NCBI GenBank assembly: GCA_900315315.1
Contig: OMYT01000012.1
Span: 1 to 64,000, forward strand
Reading direction: 5' to 3'
Length of the DNA stretch: 64,000 nt
Origin: an uncultured Eubacteriales bacterium
Lineage (GTDB): Bacteria; Bacillota; Clostridia; Christensenellales; Aristaeellaceae
Shown: positions 51,548-60,775 of the stretch, piece after piece
Layout: the number at the start of each line of letters is the position of its first letter
How positions within the stretch are numbered: position 1 is the first letter of the stretch
Notes under the pieces: model-generated
Told to the model about the DNA's origin: nothing
The model's database searches: none
The model's input: the letters and a program-made list of their open reading frames with translations, nothing else
Translations under genes and position numbers: made by a program

Positions 51548-54500
51548 ATGCATCAGGATGATACAGCAAGAGAGAAATCCGGTACTGTTCCGGACGCCGA
51601 ACTCAAAAGGATTGAGGAAGAACGGATTATTTATGCCCGTCTCCATGCCATCACCGGCAATTTTATTGTTGTCTATGTGGTGGACCCGGAAACGGATGGT
51701 TACCGCGAGTTCAGCGCGACCGACAGCTATGTGGAAACCTTTGCCCAGGCCAAGGACGGGACGGATTTTTTCGGCACGGTCCGGGAAGCGGCTCGGCGCC
51801 ATAATCATCCGGAAGATCTGGACCGTTTTCTCTCGGTTTTTACCAAAGACAATATCCTCACGACGATCAGGAACAACGGCCTGTTTACACTGGTTTACCG
51901 GCTCATGATGGAAGGCAGCCCCCTTTATGTGCAGATGAACGCCGCTATGGTGGAAGAAAAAGAAGGTCCCCGGCTGATAGTCGGGCTCAACGATATTGAT
52001 GCGCAATACCGGCAGAGGGAAATCGATCAGGAAATCGCCCGGCAGAAGGAGATTTATGACCAGATTACCGCAAGCCTGGCGGAACAGTATGATACGCTGT
52101 ATTATATCGATATCGCGTCCGGCACTTACAGTGAGATTTCTTCGACAAACGACTATAAAAAACTGAATGTGCCGGCTACGGGGAACGATTTTTTTGCCGA
52201 GAGCAGAAGAAGTATCCGTAAATATGTGCATCCAGAAGACCAGGAGAAGATTCTTGCTCTGCATTACAAAGATGCAATGCTGAAAAATCTGAAGAACAGG
52301 GGCACCTTTTCCATTGCCTACCGTCTGGTAGTGAACGGGGAGGTCAGGCACATCCGGCATACGGAAATACTGGCCAGGGATGGAAAACATATCATTGTTT
52401 GTATTGAGAACATTGATGCGGAGGTCCGGGCAAATCTAGCCCTGAAAGCGGATCAGGAGAAAAGCGTCACCTTTACACAGATCGCTGAGACGCTGGCTGC
52501 CCATTATGACCTGATTTATTACATAAACTGTGAGAATTCGAATTATACGGAACTGTCCGCCAGAAAGAAATCCGGCGAACTGAAGGTACAGGACGAGGGG
52601 GAAGATTTTTTTGAATCGTCCAGAAAGAATGTCGATCGGTTGATCTATGCCGAGGATCGGGAGCGGATCCGCTTGTTCCTTGACAGGGACAGTCTGATTT
52701 CCCGGCTTGAGAACAGGCGGCGGGTGACCGAGGATTACCGCATGGCTGTCGACGGCGGGAAAACGCAGTATACTCGTATGTCGGTGACGTATTCCTCCGA
52801 TCACAGCCATTTCATCATTTGCGTTGAGAACCGCGATAAGGACGTCCGCAGGGAGCAGGAGCACTTGGCGGAGCTTTCCATGGCCAATGAGATTGCCCGG
52901 CGGGATGAACTGACCCATGTGAAAAACAAAACGGCTTATCACGAGGCGGAGAATGAACTGCAAAAGCAGATCAGGGAGGGGAACGCTGTCTTTGGAATCG
53001 TGGTCTGCGATATTAACGGACTGAAAACGATCAACGATACGGAGGGACACAAGGCAGGGGATGAATACATCAAAAGTTCCTGTGCTCTGATTTGCCGCAC
53101 ATTCCATCACAGTCCGGTGTTCCGGATCGGCGGGGATGAATTCGCCGTGATCCTCAGGGGGCAGGATTATGACAATCGGGAGAGCCTGATTTCCGGTCTG
53201 AGACGGCAGGTGGAAGAACATATCCGGATGGGCGAAGGGCCTGTTGTGGCTTCCGGACTGGCGGAATACAAGGCAGGGGAAGATCAGTCTGCAGAGGACG
53301 TGTTCAACCGCGCGGACAGCTGGATGTACGGGGACAAAACACGGCTGAGGGAACAGAAACTGCTTCAGGAGAGCCATGCGTTCTGGGAAACGGATAATAT
53401 CAGGGTCATCAGTGAAGACCGGCGCCTCATGCTGGATACGTTGTACAGGGCTTTTGAGATCGTTTCGGAAGGAACGTATGTATATCTGTGCGATATGAAG
53501 TATGATTTTTCCCGTTGGTCCAAAGTTGCGGTGGATGCTTACGGCTTGCCGTCCGAGTATATGTACGGCGCCGGGGATATCTGGGAAAACCGGATCCATC
53601 CGGAAGACCGGGCGGCCTATCACAAAGGTATTGACGAGATCTTTTCCGGCAATGCCGCCGGCCACGATATGCAGTACCGGGCGCAGCGCATTACCGGGGA
53701 ATATGATGTATGCACCTGCCGTGGGATTGTGACCCGGGACCCCAACGGAGAGCCGGACTATTTTGTCGGTACGATCCGGAACCATGGAATTCAGGGGCAT
53801 ATTGATACGCTGACCGGACTCAGGAATCAGTACGGCTTCTTTGAGGACCTGGACAGCTGTATCAACCGGAATACCCGGATCAGCGTAATCCTGTTCGGGA
53901 TCAGCAGGTTTTCGGAAATTAACGAAATGTACGGCTATCACTTCGGAAACCGTGTGCTGCAGATCTATGCCAGGGCTGTTTTTAAAACGACAGGGAACAC
54001 GGGACATACCTACCGGATTGACGGTACGAAGTTCGCGGTGATCAGCAATACGCTCTCGGTTGCGGAACTGAAAGAAAAGTATGACAGCTTTAGGGAGTTC
54101 CTCCATGAGGATTTCGAGGTGGACGGCAGGAAAGTGCTGCTTGACCTGAACTGCGGAGCTCTGAGGGTAGAAAGCTTTGACATCGATTCCCAGACGGTTT
54201 ACGGGTGCCTGAACTTCGCCTATGAGGAATCAAAAGCCCTGCGGAAGGGAGAAATGGTGGAATTCCGAAACGACACAAACGAGCAAAGCCATCAGCGCCT
54301 TGAAAAACTGCAGGCGATCCGGGCTTCCATCATGCATGGCTTTGAGGGATTCTTCCTGCTTTATCAGCCGGTAGTGGACGCGAAAACGGAGCGGATGATC
54401 GGGGCTGAGGCCCTGCTCCGCTGGAAAAACGACCTGTACGGTACGGTGCCGCCGGATCATTTTATTCCGGTGCTGGAATCGGACCCGCTGTTCCCGGAAC

Positions 54501-55063
54501 TCGGTGAATGGATCATCCGGGAAGCCATTCTTGCCGCAAAACAGATCCGGAACAGACATCCTGAATTCGTGATGAATGTCAACCTGTCCTATTCACAGCT
54601 GGAAAAACCGGATTTTACGGATATGGTGCTGCGGATCCTGAAGGATCTGGATTATCCGCCGGAACATCTCTGCCTGGAAGTGACGGAGCGATGCAGGCTG
54701 CTTGATACGGAAATGCTGAAGAATGTGGTTGTCAACCTGAAATCGAGGGGAATCCTGGTTGCCTTGGATGATTTTGGTACCGGATTCTCCTCCGTCGGCA
54801 TCATCAGGGAGATTCCGTTTGATACAATCAAGATCGACCGCAGCTTTGTCATGAAAATCGAGCAGAATGAATTCGACAGGCAGCTTGTAGGCAATATCGT
54901 GGATCTTGCTGCGATCTGTAAGGCGAAGGTTTGTGCCGAGGGGATTGAGACGGCAGGCATGCGGGATATCCTCAGAGAATTCCGTGTGGCGAGTTTTCAG
55001 GGATACTTCTACGCAAAACCGTTGCCCCTCGAGCAGTTCCTGACATGGAAAAAGGACCTGTAA
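51548..55063 (+). CDS. Multi-PAS GGDEF-PAS-GGDEF-EAL protein
   Basis: This 1171-residue soluble protein has three tandem PAS-like repeats (about 25-420) that share phrases such as GxDFF, HPEDxxR and NGLFTLVYRLMxxG, then an intact GGDEF (RIGGDEFAVIL, near 528), a further PAS (~650-760), a second degenerate GGDEF (YRIDGTKFAVIS) and an EAL domain (GAEALLRWKNDLYG, near 950; DDFGTGFSSVG; AEGIETAGM). At the usual inhibitory-site position nine residues before GG there is Phe, and Ser replaces the Asp, so RxxD feedback inhibition looks absent. It may make and break cyclic di-GMP under control of four PAS inputs. It is divergent from the phosphorelay that ends in an EAL protein, so both act on the same messenger. 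Confidence 0.9.
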   Translation: MHQDDTAREKSGTVPDAELKRIEEERIIYARLHAITGNFIVVYVVDPETDGYREFSATDSYVETFAQAKDGTDFFGTVREAARRHNHPEDLDRFLSVFTKDNILTTIRNNGLFTLVYRLMMEGSPLYVQMNAAMVEEKEGPRLIVGLNDIDAQYRQREIDQEIARQKEIYDQITASLAEQYDTLYYIDIASGTYSEISSTNDYKKLNVPATGNDFFAESRRSIRKYVHPEDQEKILALHYKDAMLKNLKNRGTFSIAYRLVVNGEVRHIRHTEILARDGKHIIVCIENIDAEVRANLALKADQEKSVTFTQIAETLAAHYDLIYYINCENSNYTELSARKKSGELKVQDEGEDFFESSRKNVDRLIYAEDRERIRLFLDRDSLISRLENRRRVTEDYRMAVDGGKTQYTRMSVTYSSDHSHFIICVENRDKDVRREQEHLAELSMANEIARRDELTHVKNKTAYHEAENELQKQIREGNAVFGIVVCDINGLKTINDTEGHKAGDEYIKSSCALICRTFHHSPVFRIGGDEFAVILRGQDYDNRESLISGLRRQVEEHIRMGEGPVVASGLAEYKAGEDQSAEDVFNRADSWMYGDKTRLREQKLLQESHAFWETDNIRVISEDRRLMLDTLYRAFEIVSEGTYVYLCDMKYDFSRWSKVAVDAYGLPSEYMYGAGDIWENRIHPEDRAAYHKGIDEIFSGNAAGHDMQYRAQRITGEYDVCTCRGIVTRDPNGEPDYFVGTIRNHGIQGHIDTLTGLRNQYGFFEDLDSCINRNTRISVILFGISRFSEINEMYGYHFGNRVLQIYARAVFKTTGNTGHTYRIDGTKFAVISNTLSVAELKEKYDSFREFLHEDFEVDGRKVLLDLNCGALRVESFDIDSQTVYGCLNFAYEESKALRKGEMVEFRNDTNEQSHQRLEKLQAIRASIMHGFEGFFLLYQPVVDAKTERMIGAEALLRWKNDLYGTVPPDHFIPVLESDPLFPELGEWIIREAILAAKQIRNRHPEFVMNVNLSYSQLEKPDFTDMVLRILKDLDYPPEHLCLEVTERCRLLDTEMLKNVVVNLKSRGILVALDDFGTGFSSVGIIREIPFDTIKIDRSFVMKIEQNEFDRQLVGNIVDLAAICKAKVCAEGIETAGMRDILREFRVASFQGYFYAKPLPLEQFLTWKKDL

Positions 55064-55085
55064 GCCAGGTCCTGCGGCTATTGCT

Positions 55086-55970
55086 TTAAAAGGGCGGATC
55101 AATCGAGAATTCCCGGCCGTCAAGGTTAGGGAGACGGCCTTCGGTATCCAGCTTCAGGGAAACGGCGCAGAGTTTCAGTGTTCGGGCTTTTTCACGGCGG
55201 TTGAAATCCCGGTCGCCGTAAAGATCATCACCGAGTACCGGATGACCGAGGGTGGCCAGATGTGCCCGGATCTGATGGGTTCTGCCGGTGATCAGGTGTA
55301 TGCGGAGACGGGACACGGGGCCGGATTCCAGCGTTTCATAGCCGGTCACGATGGGCCGTGCACCGGGTATTTCCCTGTCTGTGATGCGAACCTCGGCATG
55401 CAGGGGATCTTTTACCAGCCATGCATGGCAGACGGCGGAAGGCGGCTTCATGATGCCGCGAACAAGGCAGATATAGTATTTTTCCAGCGTCCGGCGGCGG
55501 AAGGTATCCTGCAGGATTTCGACCGCTTCCGGCGTTTTTGCGAAAAGGCAAAGGCCGCAGGTTTTGTTGTCCAGCCGGTGACATGCGGCAGGCGGAAAAG
55601 CGGCCGGATCCTTTGCGGCGATGTAGGAAGCGCAGAGATCCGAAAGGGTGATTCCGCCATGGTTGTCCTTTTCCACACTGATACCCGCGCGCTTGTTGAT
55701 CAGCAGCACCGAGTCATCCTCGTAGACAATGTCCAGCGCAGCGGCGGGAACAGCATCCGGCGCTGCGGTATCCGGCAGGTAGATTTTCAGTTCCTGCCCG
55801 GTATGAAGCACCGTATCGGCGGAAACACGCAGGCCGTCCAGTTTCACATCCCGGGAGGCAAAAGCTTTCCGGATAACGCTTTCCGGAAGATTCGGCAGGA
55901 TCTGGCGCAGATAATTCCCGAGTTTTCGGCCTTCCGCCTCCGCGGGGATCGCCATGGTTTTCAGGATCAT
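55086..55970 (-). CDS. RluA-family 23S rRNA pseudouridine synthase
   Basis: This 294-residue enzyme has a short S4-like N-terminus (AEGRKLGNYLRQILPNLP) and an RluA catalytic domain: LDIVYEDDSVLLINKRAG, then the catalytic Asp134 in CHRLDNKTCGL, and TGRTHQIRAHLATLGHPVLGDDLYG. The ATG overlaps the previous stop by one base (TAATG) and GAGGG lies 7 bases upstream. It isomerises uridines in rRNA or tRNA; the exact site is not predictable from the sequence. Confidence 0.93.
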   Translation of the reverse strand: MILKTMAIPAEAEGRKLGNYLRQILPNLPESVIRKAFASRDVKLDGLRVSADTVLHTGQELKIYLPDTAAPDAVPAAALDIVYEDDSVLLINKRAGISVEKDNHGGITLSDLCASYIAAKDPAAFPPAACHRLDNKTCGLCLFAKTPEAVEILQDTFRRRTLEKYYICLVRGIMKPPSAVCHAWLVKDPLHAEVRITDREIPGARPIVTGYETLESGPVSRLRIHLITGRTHQIRAHLATLGHPVLGDDLYGDRDFNRREKARTLKLCAVSLKLDTEGRLPNLDGREFSIDPPF

Positions 55971-57016
55971 TACTGTACCCTCGAGGTGCCGAGCGTCAGC
56001 CAGCGGGGAACCCGGTTGCTGATTTCCCGGAGCGCGCGGCGCATTTCCGGTGTAACCTGGCAGATCAGCATGGAAGAAAGGATGGCTTCCATGTCGGCGT
56101 AGGGCACCTCCTGCTTGGCCAAAATGATCAGATCCTCAACGGCATCCTCCGGTGTGATTTCCGGACGGGTCACATCAAGGAGAAGGCTGAGCATCTGTTC
56201 ATAGAGCGGGCTTTCCAGATCGCCGACGCTGTCAGAGGCGCTGGAGAGCGCTGCAGGATCCAGATTGGCGCAGGCATAGTCCATCATCCGCTCCGGCTCC
56301 GCCAGACCAGGATGAATCAGCAGAAGCTTTCCGGAACGGTCGTATACATAGTCATACCCGACCAGCAGGAACCGTTCGAACAGATCCCGCCGGTCTGCAA
56401 CAAAGGTATCCTTCAGGAGAGATTCCATATGGTGAACGGGTCCGGCAGCCTGTACCGCGCCAAGCAGATACAGGGTATTGTCAATGTTTTCATGCACCTG
56501 TTCGACCAGTTCACGTACTTTTTTATAGCTGTCGGATGCCAGCAGCAGCAGTGCGGAGGCGCACAGCTGACGCGGCATCACCAGCGTGGAGGAAGCTCCC
56601 TCGCCCTCAACACGGCACCAGAGACGGCGCGAAAGGCCGCGGGCCGGAAGCAGTTCGTTCCAGTCTGTCAGCGGGGTGCGTCCGCCGAAAAGCACTGTGC
56701 GGATCAGCAGGTCATGCTCCTCCACGGAAAGCAGGGCGGCCTCCTGTGCATATTGGTGCAGCACGCGGGAGCGAAGTCCTTCCACAGTGTGCAGGACCGG
56801 CTCCGGCCTTCCGCCGGCAGCGCGGTGATCCTCTTCCGCAAAAAAGGAAAACTCGTAAAAGGTTTCCGCGTCCACATCGCTGCAGTCCGGATCAAAAAGA
56901 CAATGTGAAGGAAGGCCTGCGAGATCCTTCTCGCAGGCTTCCAGCAGGTCGGCGCGCATGACGCTCATGGTCTTGTCAGCCCATTGCAGCGGGCGTGGGT
57001 TTCCGTTTCTCAGCAT
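55970..57016 (-). CDS. Uncharacterised 348-residue protein
   Basis: I do not recognise this family. It is soluble and acidic, with no signal peptide. Segments include DLLEACEKDLAGLPSHCLFDPDC, LLLLASDSYKKVRELVEQVHENI and LLSLLLDVTRPEITPEDAVEDLIILA, all helix-like, and several Cys. It begins 7 bases inside the end of ilvE and ends on the start codon of the rluA-family gene, so it is translated between two housekeeping genes. No catalytic motif is seen. Confidence 0.6.
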   Translation of the reverse strand: MLRNGNPRPLQWADKTMSVMRADLLEACEKDLAGLPSHCLFDPDCSDVDAETFYEFSFFAEEDHRAAGGRPEPVLHTVEGLRSRVLHQYAQEAALLSVEEHDLLIRTVLFGGRTPLTDWNELLPARGLSRRLWCRVEGEGASSTLVMPRQLCASALLLLASDSYKKVRELVEQVHENIDNTLYLLGAVQAAGPVHHMESLLKDTFVADRRDLFERFLLVGYDYVYDRSGKLLLIHPGLAEPERMMDYACANLDPAALSSASDSVGDLESPLYEQMLSLLLDVTRPEITPEDAVEDLIILAKQEVPYADMEAILSSMLICQVTPEMRRALREISNRVPRWLTLGTSRVQ

Positions 57017-58077
57017 TTAACAATCCATCCGAATTTGTCTTCCAGGCGGCCGTACTGAATGCCGGTCAGGGTATCGTACAGCGTCTGGGCAATGGTACCG
57101 ATATTCCCGTCGCCGATGGTGATTTTTTCATCTTTCAGGGCAAGGGTGCCGACGGGGCTGATGACCGCCGCGGTGCCGGTGCCGAAGGCTTCGGTCAGCT
57201 TTCCGGCCTTTGCGTCCGCAAAGATTTCGTTGATATCCAGCCGGCCTTCGACCGTTTCATATCCCAGGGAACGGGCAAGCTTCAGGACACTGTCCCGGGT
57301 GATGCCGGGAAGAATGGAACCGTTCAGCATCGGGGTTACGATCTTATTGCCGTAAGCAAACATCATGTTCATGGAGCCGACTTCTTCAACATATTTCTGC
57401 TCCACACCGTCAAGCCACAGAACCTGGGAGTAGCCCTTCTTTTCCGCCACATCTCCGGCGAGGATGGAGGCAGCATAGTTGCCGGCGCATTTGGTGAAGC
57501 CGACACCGCCGCGAACTGCACGCACGTATTCATCTTCAACATAAATGCTGACGGGCTTAAGGCCTTCTTTATAGTAGGCGCCGACAGGACTGAGGATGAT
57601 GTAGAACAGGTACTTTTTCGATGCGTGTACGCCGAGACCGACATCCATGGAGATCATGGTGGGGCGGATGTAGAGGGAAGTCCCGTCCTTATGAGGCACC
57701 CAGGCTTCCTCAATCCTGATCAGTTTCTTCAGACCTTCCAGAGCGGTTTTCTCGTCCAGGGCGGGCATGCCCATGCGCTCGGCGCTGCGAGTCATGCGGG
57801 CAAGATTGTCCGCCGGGCGGAACATCTGCAGGCCGCCGTCGGCACGGCGGTAACACTTACAGCCTTCAAAAATCGCCTGGCCGTAATGCAGCACCATGGC
57901 TGCAGGATCCATCGGGAAATTGCCGTAGGGGACGATGCGGGCATTATGCCAGCCGAGACTCGCTTCATAGTCCATGAGGAACATATGGTCGGTAAAGATC
58001 CGGCCGAAGCCCAGGGCGGACTCGTCCGCGGGCTTTTGCTTCAGATTCTGGGAAAGCGTGACTTTGATCTCCTGCAT
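57010..58077 (-). CDS. ilvE: Branched-chain amino acid aminotransferase
   Basis: This 355-residue PLP enzyme makes valine, leucine and isoleucine from their 2-oxo acids. It has LHYGQAIFEGCKCYR, RPADNLARMTRSAERM, CAGNYAAS, QVLWLDGVEQKYVEEVGSMNMMF (PLP-related) and GTGTAAVISPVG. The upstream in-frame ATG at 58140 is part of the promoter region; ATG at 58077 follows GAAGGA at proper spacing. It is first of a three-gene reverse-strand group with the unknown and rluA-family genes. Confidence 0.95.
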   Translation of the reverse strand: MQEIKVTLSQNLKQKPADESALGFGRIFTDHMFLMDYEASLGWHNARIVPYGNFPMDPAAMVLHYGQAIFEGCKCYRRADGGLQMFRPADNLARMTRSAERMGMPALDEKTALEGLKKLIRIEEAWVPHKDGTSLYIRPTMISMDVGLGVHASKKYLFYIILSPVGAYYKEGLKPVSIYVEDEYVRAVRGGVGFTKCAGNYAASILAGDVAEKKGYSQVLWLDGVEQKYVEEVGSMNMMFAYGNKIVTPMLNGSILPGITRDSVLKLARSLGYETVEGRLDINEIFADAKAGKLTEAFGTGTAAVISPVGTLALKDEKITIGDGNIGTIAQTLYDTLTGIQYGRLEDKFGWIVKC

Positions 58078-58111
58078 TGCGATTCCTTCTTTCCGGAAAT
58101 TGATGTAGTGT

Positions 58112-58140
58112 ATTATACGCCTAAAAAAACGAGAATACAA
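58112..58140 (-). promoter_or_regulatory. ilvE promoter
   Basis: Reverse strand: -35 TTGTAT (58135-58140), 17-base spacer, -10 TATAAT (58112-58117). The -35 element lies in one arm of the hairpin at 58131-58159. Confidence 0.6.
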
Positions 58141-58159
58141 TCGGCAGAATTGTATTCTC
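58122..58159 (-). terminator. Terminator-like hairpin upstream of ilvE
   Basis: On the reverse strand GAGAATACAAT and ATTGTATTCTC (arms 58149-58159 and 58131-58141) form an 11-bp stem with a 7-base loop, followed by GTTTTTTT. It can end transcription of the envelope operon coming from 62002. It overlaps the -35 of the ilvE promoter, so an operator role is also possible. Confidence 0.6.
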
Positions 58160-58236
58160 TGTGAATTATGGAGACTTTCCTGCCTTACGCAGACACATTC
58201 GGAATTGCAGCAGGAAACGATCCGACCATACCCCGG

Positions 58237-58962
58237 TTACAGTTCATCGAGAATGTCTTCAAGGGGAATGGAGTATGTCAGGAGACCGGCGGTTTCAGGA
58301 GCGGCGACACCGGGTTGAATATAGAAGACGGGGTTTCCGGTATCGTCCAGATAAAAGTTTTCCTCGGGAAAGAAAGAGTGGGAAAGCTGCTCTTTGGTAA
58401 AGTCCGGGAAGTAGTCGATCTCTTCTTCATTATCCTCGATCAGTTCCCAGACCATATCCACGAGCAGTTTATCTGCCTTTTCCGTCTGCCGCTCCTGCAG
58501 CCAGGAATCGTTCTCGTTCTGCGCAAGGGTGCCGAGCAGGCGCGGGAGCGTCCAGGTCTGCCCGGGACTGCCGTTTTTCCGGGAAAAAACCTGCCCGTCC
58601 CAGTGCTCTGAGGATTGTTCCTCCGAGGATCTGACGGTATGAACCAGTACGGAAAAATAGTCATCATTGTTGCATGTCACTGAATAGGTGATTGTTGTGG
58701 TGCCCGGATTAAAAGAAGATTCAAATTCGGACAGACTGATCAGATCATCATAGAATGCGTTGATTTCCGCACCGCCTTCTGCGTCATCGTCTGCATGGGG
58801 ATAGTGATAGGAATAGACGAATTCGCCGGCGGAGGGGTCGCTTTCGTCGACGGGTGTTACGATTTCGTCAAAGTAATCATCGAGGAGGGGAAGCGGGTCT
58901 GCAAAGGCTGATCCGGCGGCCAGCAGGCACAGGACCATCAGAATGACGGTGGTTTTTTTCAT
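58237..58962 (-). CDS. Secreted RsiV/DUF3298-like protein
   Basis: This 241-residue protein has a signal peptide (MKKTTVILMVLCLLAAGSAFA). AGGAGG lies in the leader before ATG 58962; an earlier frame extends to 59136 without support. The C-terminal region has SEFESSFNPGTTTITYSVTCNN, DGQVFSRKNGSPGQTWTLPRLL, FTKEQLSHSFFPEENFYLDDTGNPVFYIQPG and IPLEDIL, the DUF3298/RsiV-like pattern. RsiV-type proteins can sense lysozyme, but this is a secreted stand-alone domain without the anti-sigma part. It is the last gene of the LCP/zinc-ribbon operon. Confidence 0.7.
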   Translation of the reverse strand: MKKTTVILMVLCLLAAGSAFADPLPLLDDYFDEIVTPVDESDPSAGEFVYSYHYPHADDDAEGGAEINAFYDDLISLSEFESSFNPGTTTITYSVTCNNDDYFSVLVHTVRSSEEQSSEHWDGQVFSRKNGSPGQTWTLPRLLGTLAQNENDSWLQERQTEKADKLLVDMVWELIEDNEEEIDYFPDFTKEQLSHSFFPEENFYLDDTGNPVFYIQPGVAAPETAGLLTYSIPLEDILDEL

Positions 58963-58972
58963 ATGGATCCTC

Positions 58973-60772
58973 CTATTTCCGGTAGGTATAGCGGGCGTTG
59001 AGCCAGGGCATACTGTTATAGGTATTGAAGGCATCAGCATAGATACGGTAATAGGTGCCGACCTCCCAGTGAATTTTGGTATAATTCTGCAGCAGGACAG
59101 GCTGGGATTTGCCGTCTTCACTGGTGTTGATGACAACCATCTGCGGCTTTTCGGAAACGGAATACTGGACGACGCCTTTCACGACATAAACCTGGGAATT
59201 GGCGATCCGGACAGACATGTTGCTCAGCAGTTCGCTGTATCCCTCTTCGGAGAGCGGCCAGGCTTTGCTCGTGTATTCGGATGCTGGCGGAAGATAATAA
59301 ACCACGTGGTTGACCTCGGAGGTTCGCATGCCGGGGTAGGAAGATGTGATGCTGATTGTATTATCGCCGATCTTGTCAAAAATGGCATTAAAGGTAAACT
59401 TGCCGGTGGAGTCCAGGTCGGTGATGTTCAGATCTGCGTGGGGAGAAGTGACTTCCACTCTGGCCCCGGGCAGCGTGGTTGCTGTAACCTTCATGATTTT
59501 CTGGTCCGTGGTGCCGTATGTTCCGACGGCAAGGTCGAGGGGAATTTCCTGCGGCTCACGGTAAAGAACGACGGAGATGGTGTTTTCGCGGCAATACTGG
59601 GAGCGAACGACGATATTGAATACATTGTCGCCGATGGGCTGGACCGTGGCGTTGTAGCTCATTTCCCCGGTATCGGAGGAAACGGTGTCGCTGCAGTCAA
59701 CATCATTGACGGTGACCCGGGAACCGGGCCGGACTACGATTTTGATGGCGGCCATGGTTGTGGATACGGTAGTCCGCAGGGCGTCCGGGGATTCCAGTTT
59801 GATCGGGCTGATGGGAATTGTGATCGGATAAACAATGGGATCCAGCGGGGTCTGGCGGCCGGAAGATGCTTTCAGGAAAGGTGTAAGCGTGACATCCATG
59901 GTTTCTTCCAGTGTACCTTCCAGATTGTCATACCAGGTGTGATCCGCCACTTCGACTGTGGCAAAGCCGTCTTTGACCAGATAACTGGAATGGAGTTCCC
60001 GGATGTAGATGGTTGTGCCTTCTTCGCCGGGAATCAGAATGGTATGGGCAGCCATGTCATCCATCATGGTGGCGGTAACGATGGCATTCTGATTGACTGC
60101 AGGTTTCCGGTGGGAAATGTAGTACTGATAACCGAAATACCCGCCGGCACCGAGCCCCGCAAGGATGACAAGCACCAGCAGTACTTTCAGAAAGCGGTGT
60201 TTTTTTTCGGGCTTGATCTGTGCTGAGGCGGGCAGGGGACCGGCCAGATGCCAGGAACCTGTTCCTTCGCGGTATCCGCCGGTGAACGGTGGGTCGTAGG
60301 TCCGGCTTTCGGCGAAAGCACCGTTCTCATCCATGTAGCGAACACGGTGCCTGTTTTCGGATTCAATGCGGATGGTCTGTCCGTTTCTGTCGGCGGGCTG
60401 AACTCTCACAGTGCTGACCGGAGCGGTTTCCTGTCCGAATCTGCGGTTTTGTGTCGGAGGTTCCTCTGTAATGATGACTTCGCTGTCGGATTTGGAAACA
60501 CTGTTGCGGCTTAGCTGACTCTGGCGTTCCGCACCTTCCCGTTTGCGCTTTTTCAGTTCCTGCATTTCACCGGCCAGCGCGTCGCGGGCTTCCGGCGTCG
60601 CGTCGATCTGACCAAATTCATCTGCACGGAGGTATTTCGTAGAAGCCCCGCCGTCCCGGAGAGTTTCTTTCCAGGCGAGGCGGGAAGCTTCATCTATATT
60701 CAGCGGGCAGCCGCATTTGGCACAGTGAGGCATTGAAGCGCGGTTCCATTGGCCGCATTCAGGACATTTCAT
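58973..60772 (-). CDS. Zinc-ribbon membrane protein with extracellular Ig-like repeats
   Basis: This 599-residue protein starts MKCPECGQWNRASMPHCAKCG (a zinc ribbon), then a charged cytoplasmic region, a membrane helix (FLKVLLVLVILAGLGAGGYFGY, ~195-218) and an extracellular part with at least two related beta repeats (PGSRVTVND with IGDNVFNI; PGARVEVTS with IGDNTISI). The last ~80 residues include NLxxTKIHWEVGTYYRIYADAF-like sequence. The plan (zinc ribbon, helix, beta repeats) matches the protein at 39304. It is 3 bases after the LCP gene and 10 bases before the RsiV-like start. An envelope assembly role is inferred. Confidence 0.78.
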   Translation of the reverse strand: MKCPECGQWNRASMPHCAKCGCPLNIDEASRLAWKETLRDGGASTKYLRADEFGQIDATPEARDALAGEMQELKKRKREGAERQSQLSRNSVSKSDSEVIITEEPPTQNRRFGQETAPVSTVRVQPADRNGQTIRIESENRHRVRYMDENGAFAESRTYDPPFTGGYREGTGSWHLAGPLPASAQIKPEKKHRFLKVLLVLVILAGLGAGGYFGYQYYISHRKPAVNQNAIVTATMMDDMAAHTILIPGEEGTTIYIRELHSSYLVKDGFATVEVADHTWYDNLEGTLEETMDVTLTPFLKASSGRQTPLDPIVYPITIPISPIKLESPDALRTTVSTTMAAIKIVVRPGSRVTVNDVDCSDTVSSDTGEMSYNATVQPIGDNVFNIVVRSQYCRENTISVVLYREPQEIPLDLAVGTYGTTDQKIMKVTATTLPGARVEVTSPHADLNITDLDSTGKFTFNAIFDKIGDNTISITSSYPGMRTSEVNHVVYYLPPASEYTSKAWPLSEEGYSELLSNMSVRIANSQVYVVKGVVQYSVSEKPQMVVINTSEDGKSQPVLLQNYTKIHWEVGTYYRIYADAFNTYNSMPWLNARYTYRK

Positions 60773-60775
60773 GAA

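Noticed and set aside
52436..54106. A 556-codon reverse-strand frame in the PAS/GGDEF/EAL gene
   Set aside because: It is antisense to well-defined GGDEF and PAS domains.
43575..55063. The signalling genes as a recently transferred island
   Set aside because: The lack of intergenic repeats hints at it, but no integrase, tRNA, attachment repeats or obvious composition break was seen, so it is not claimed.
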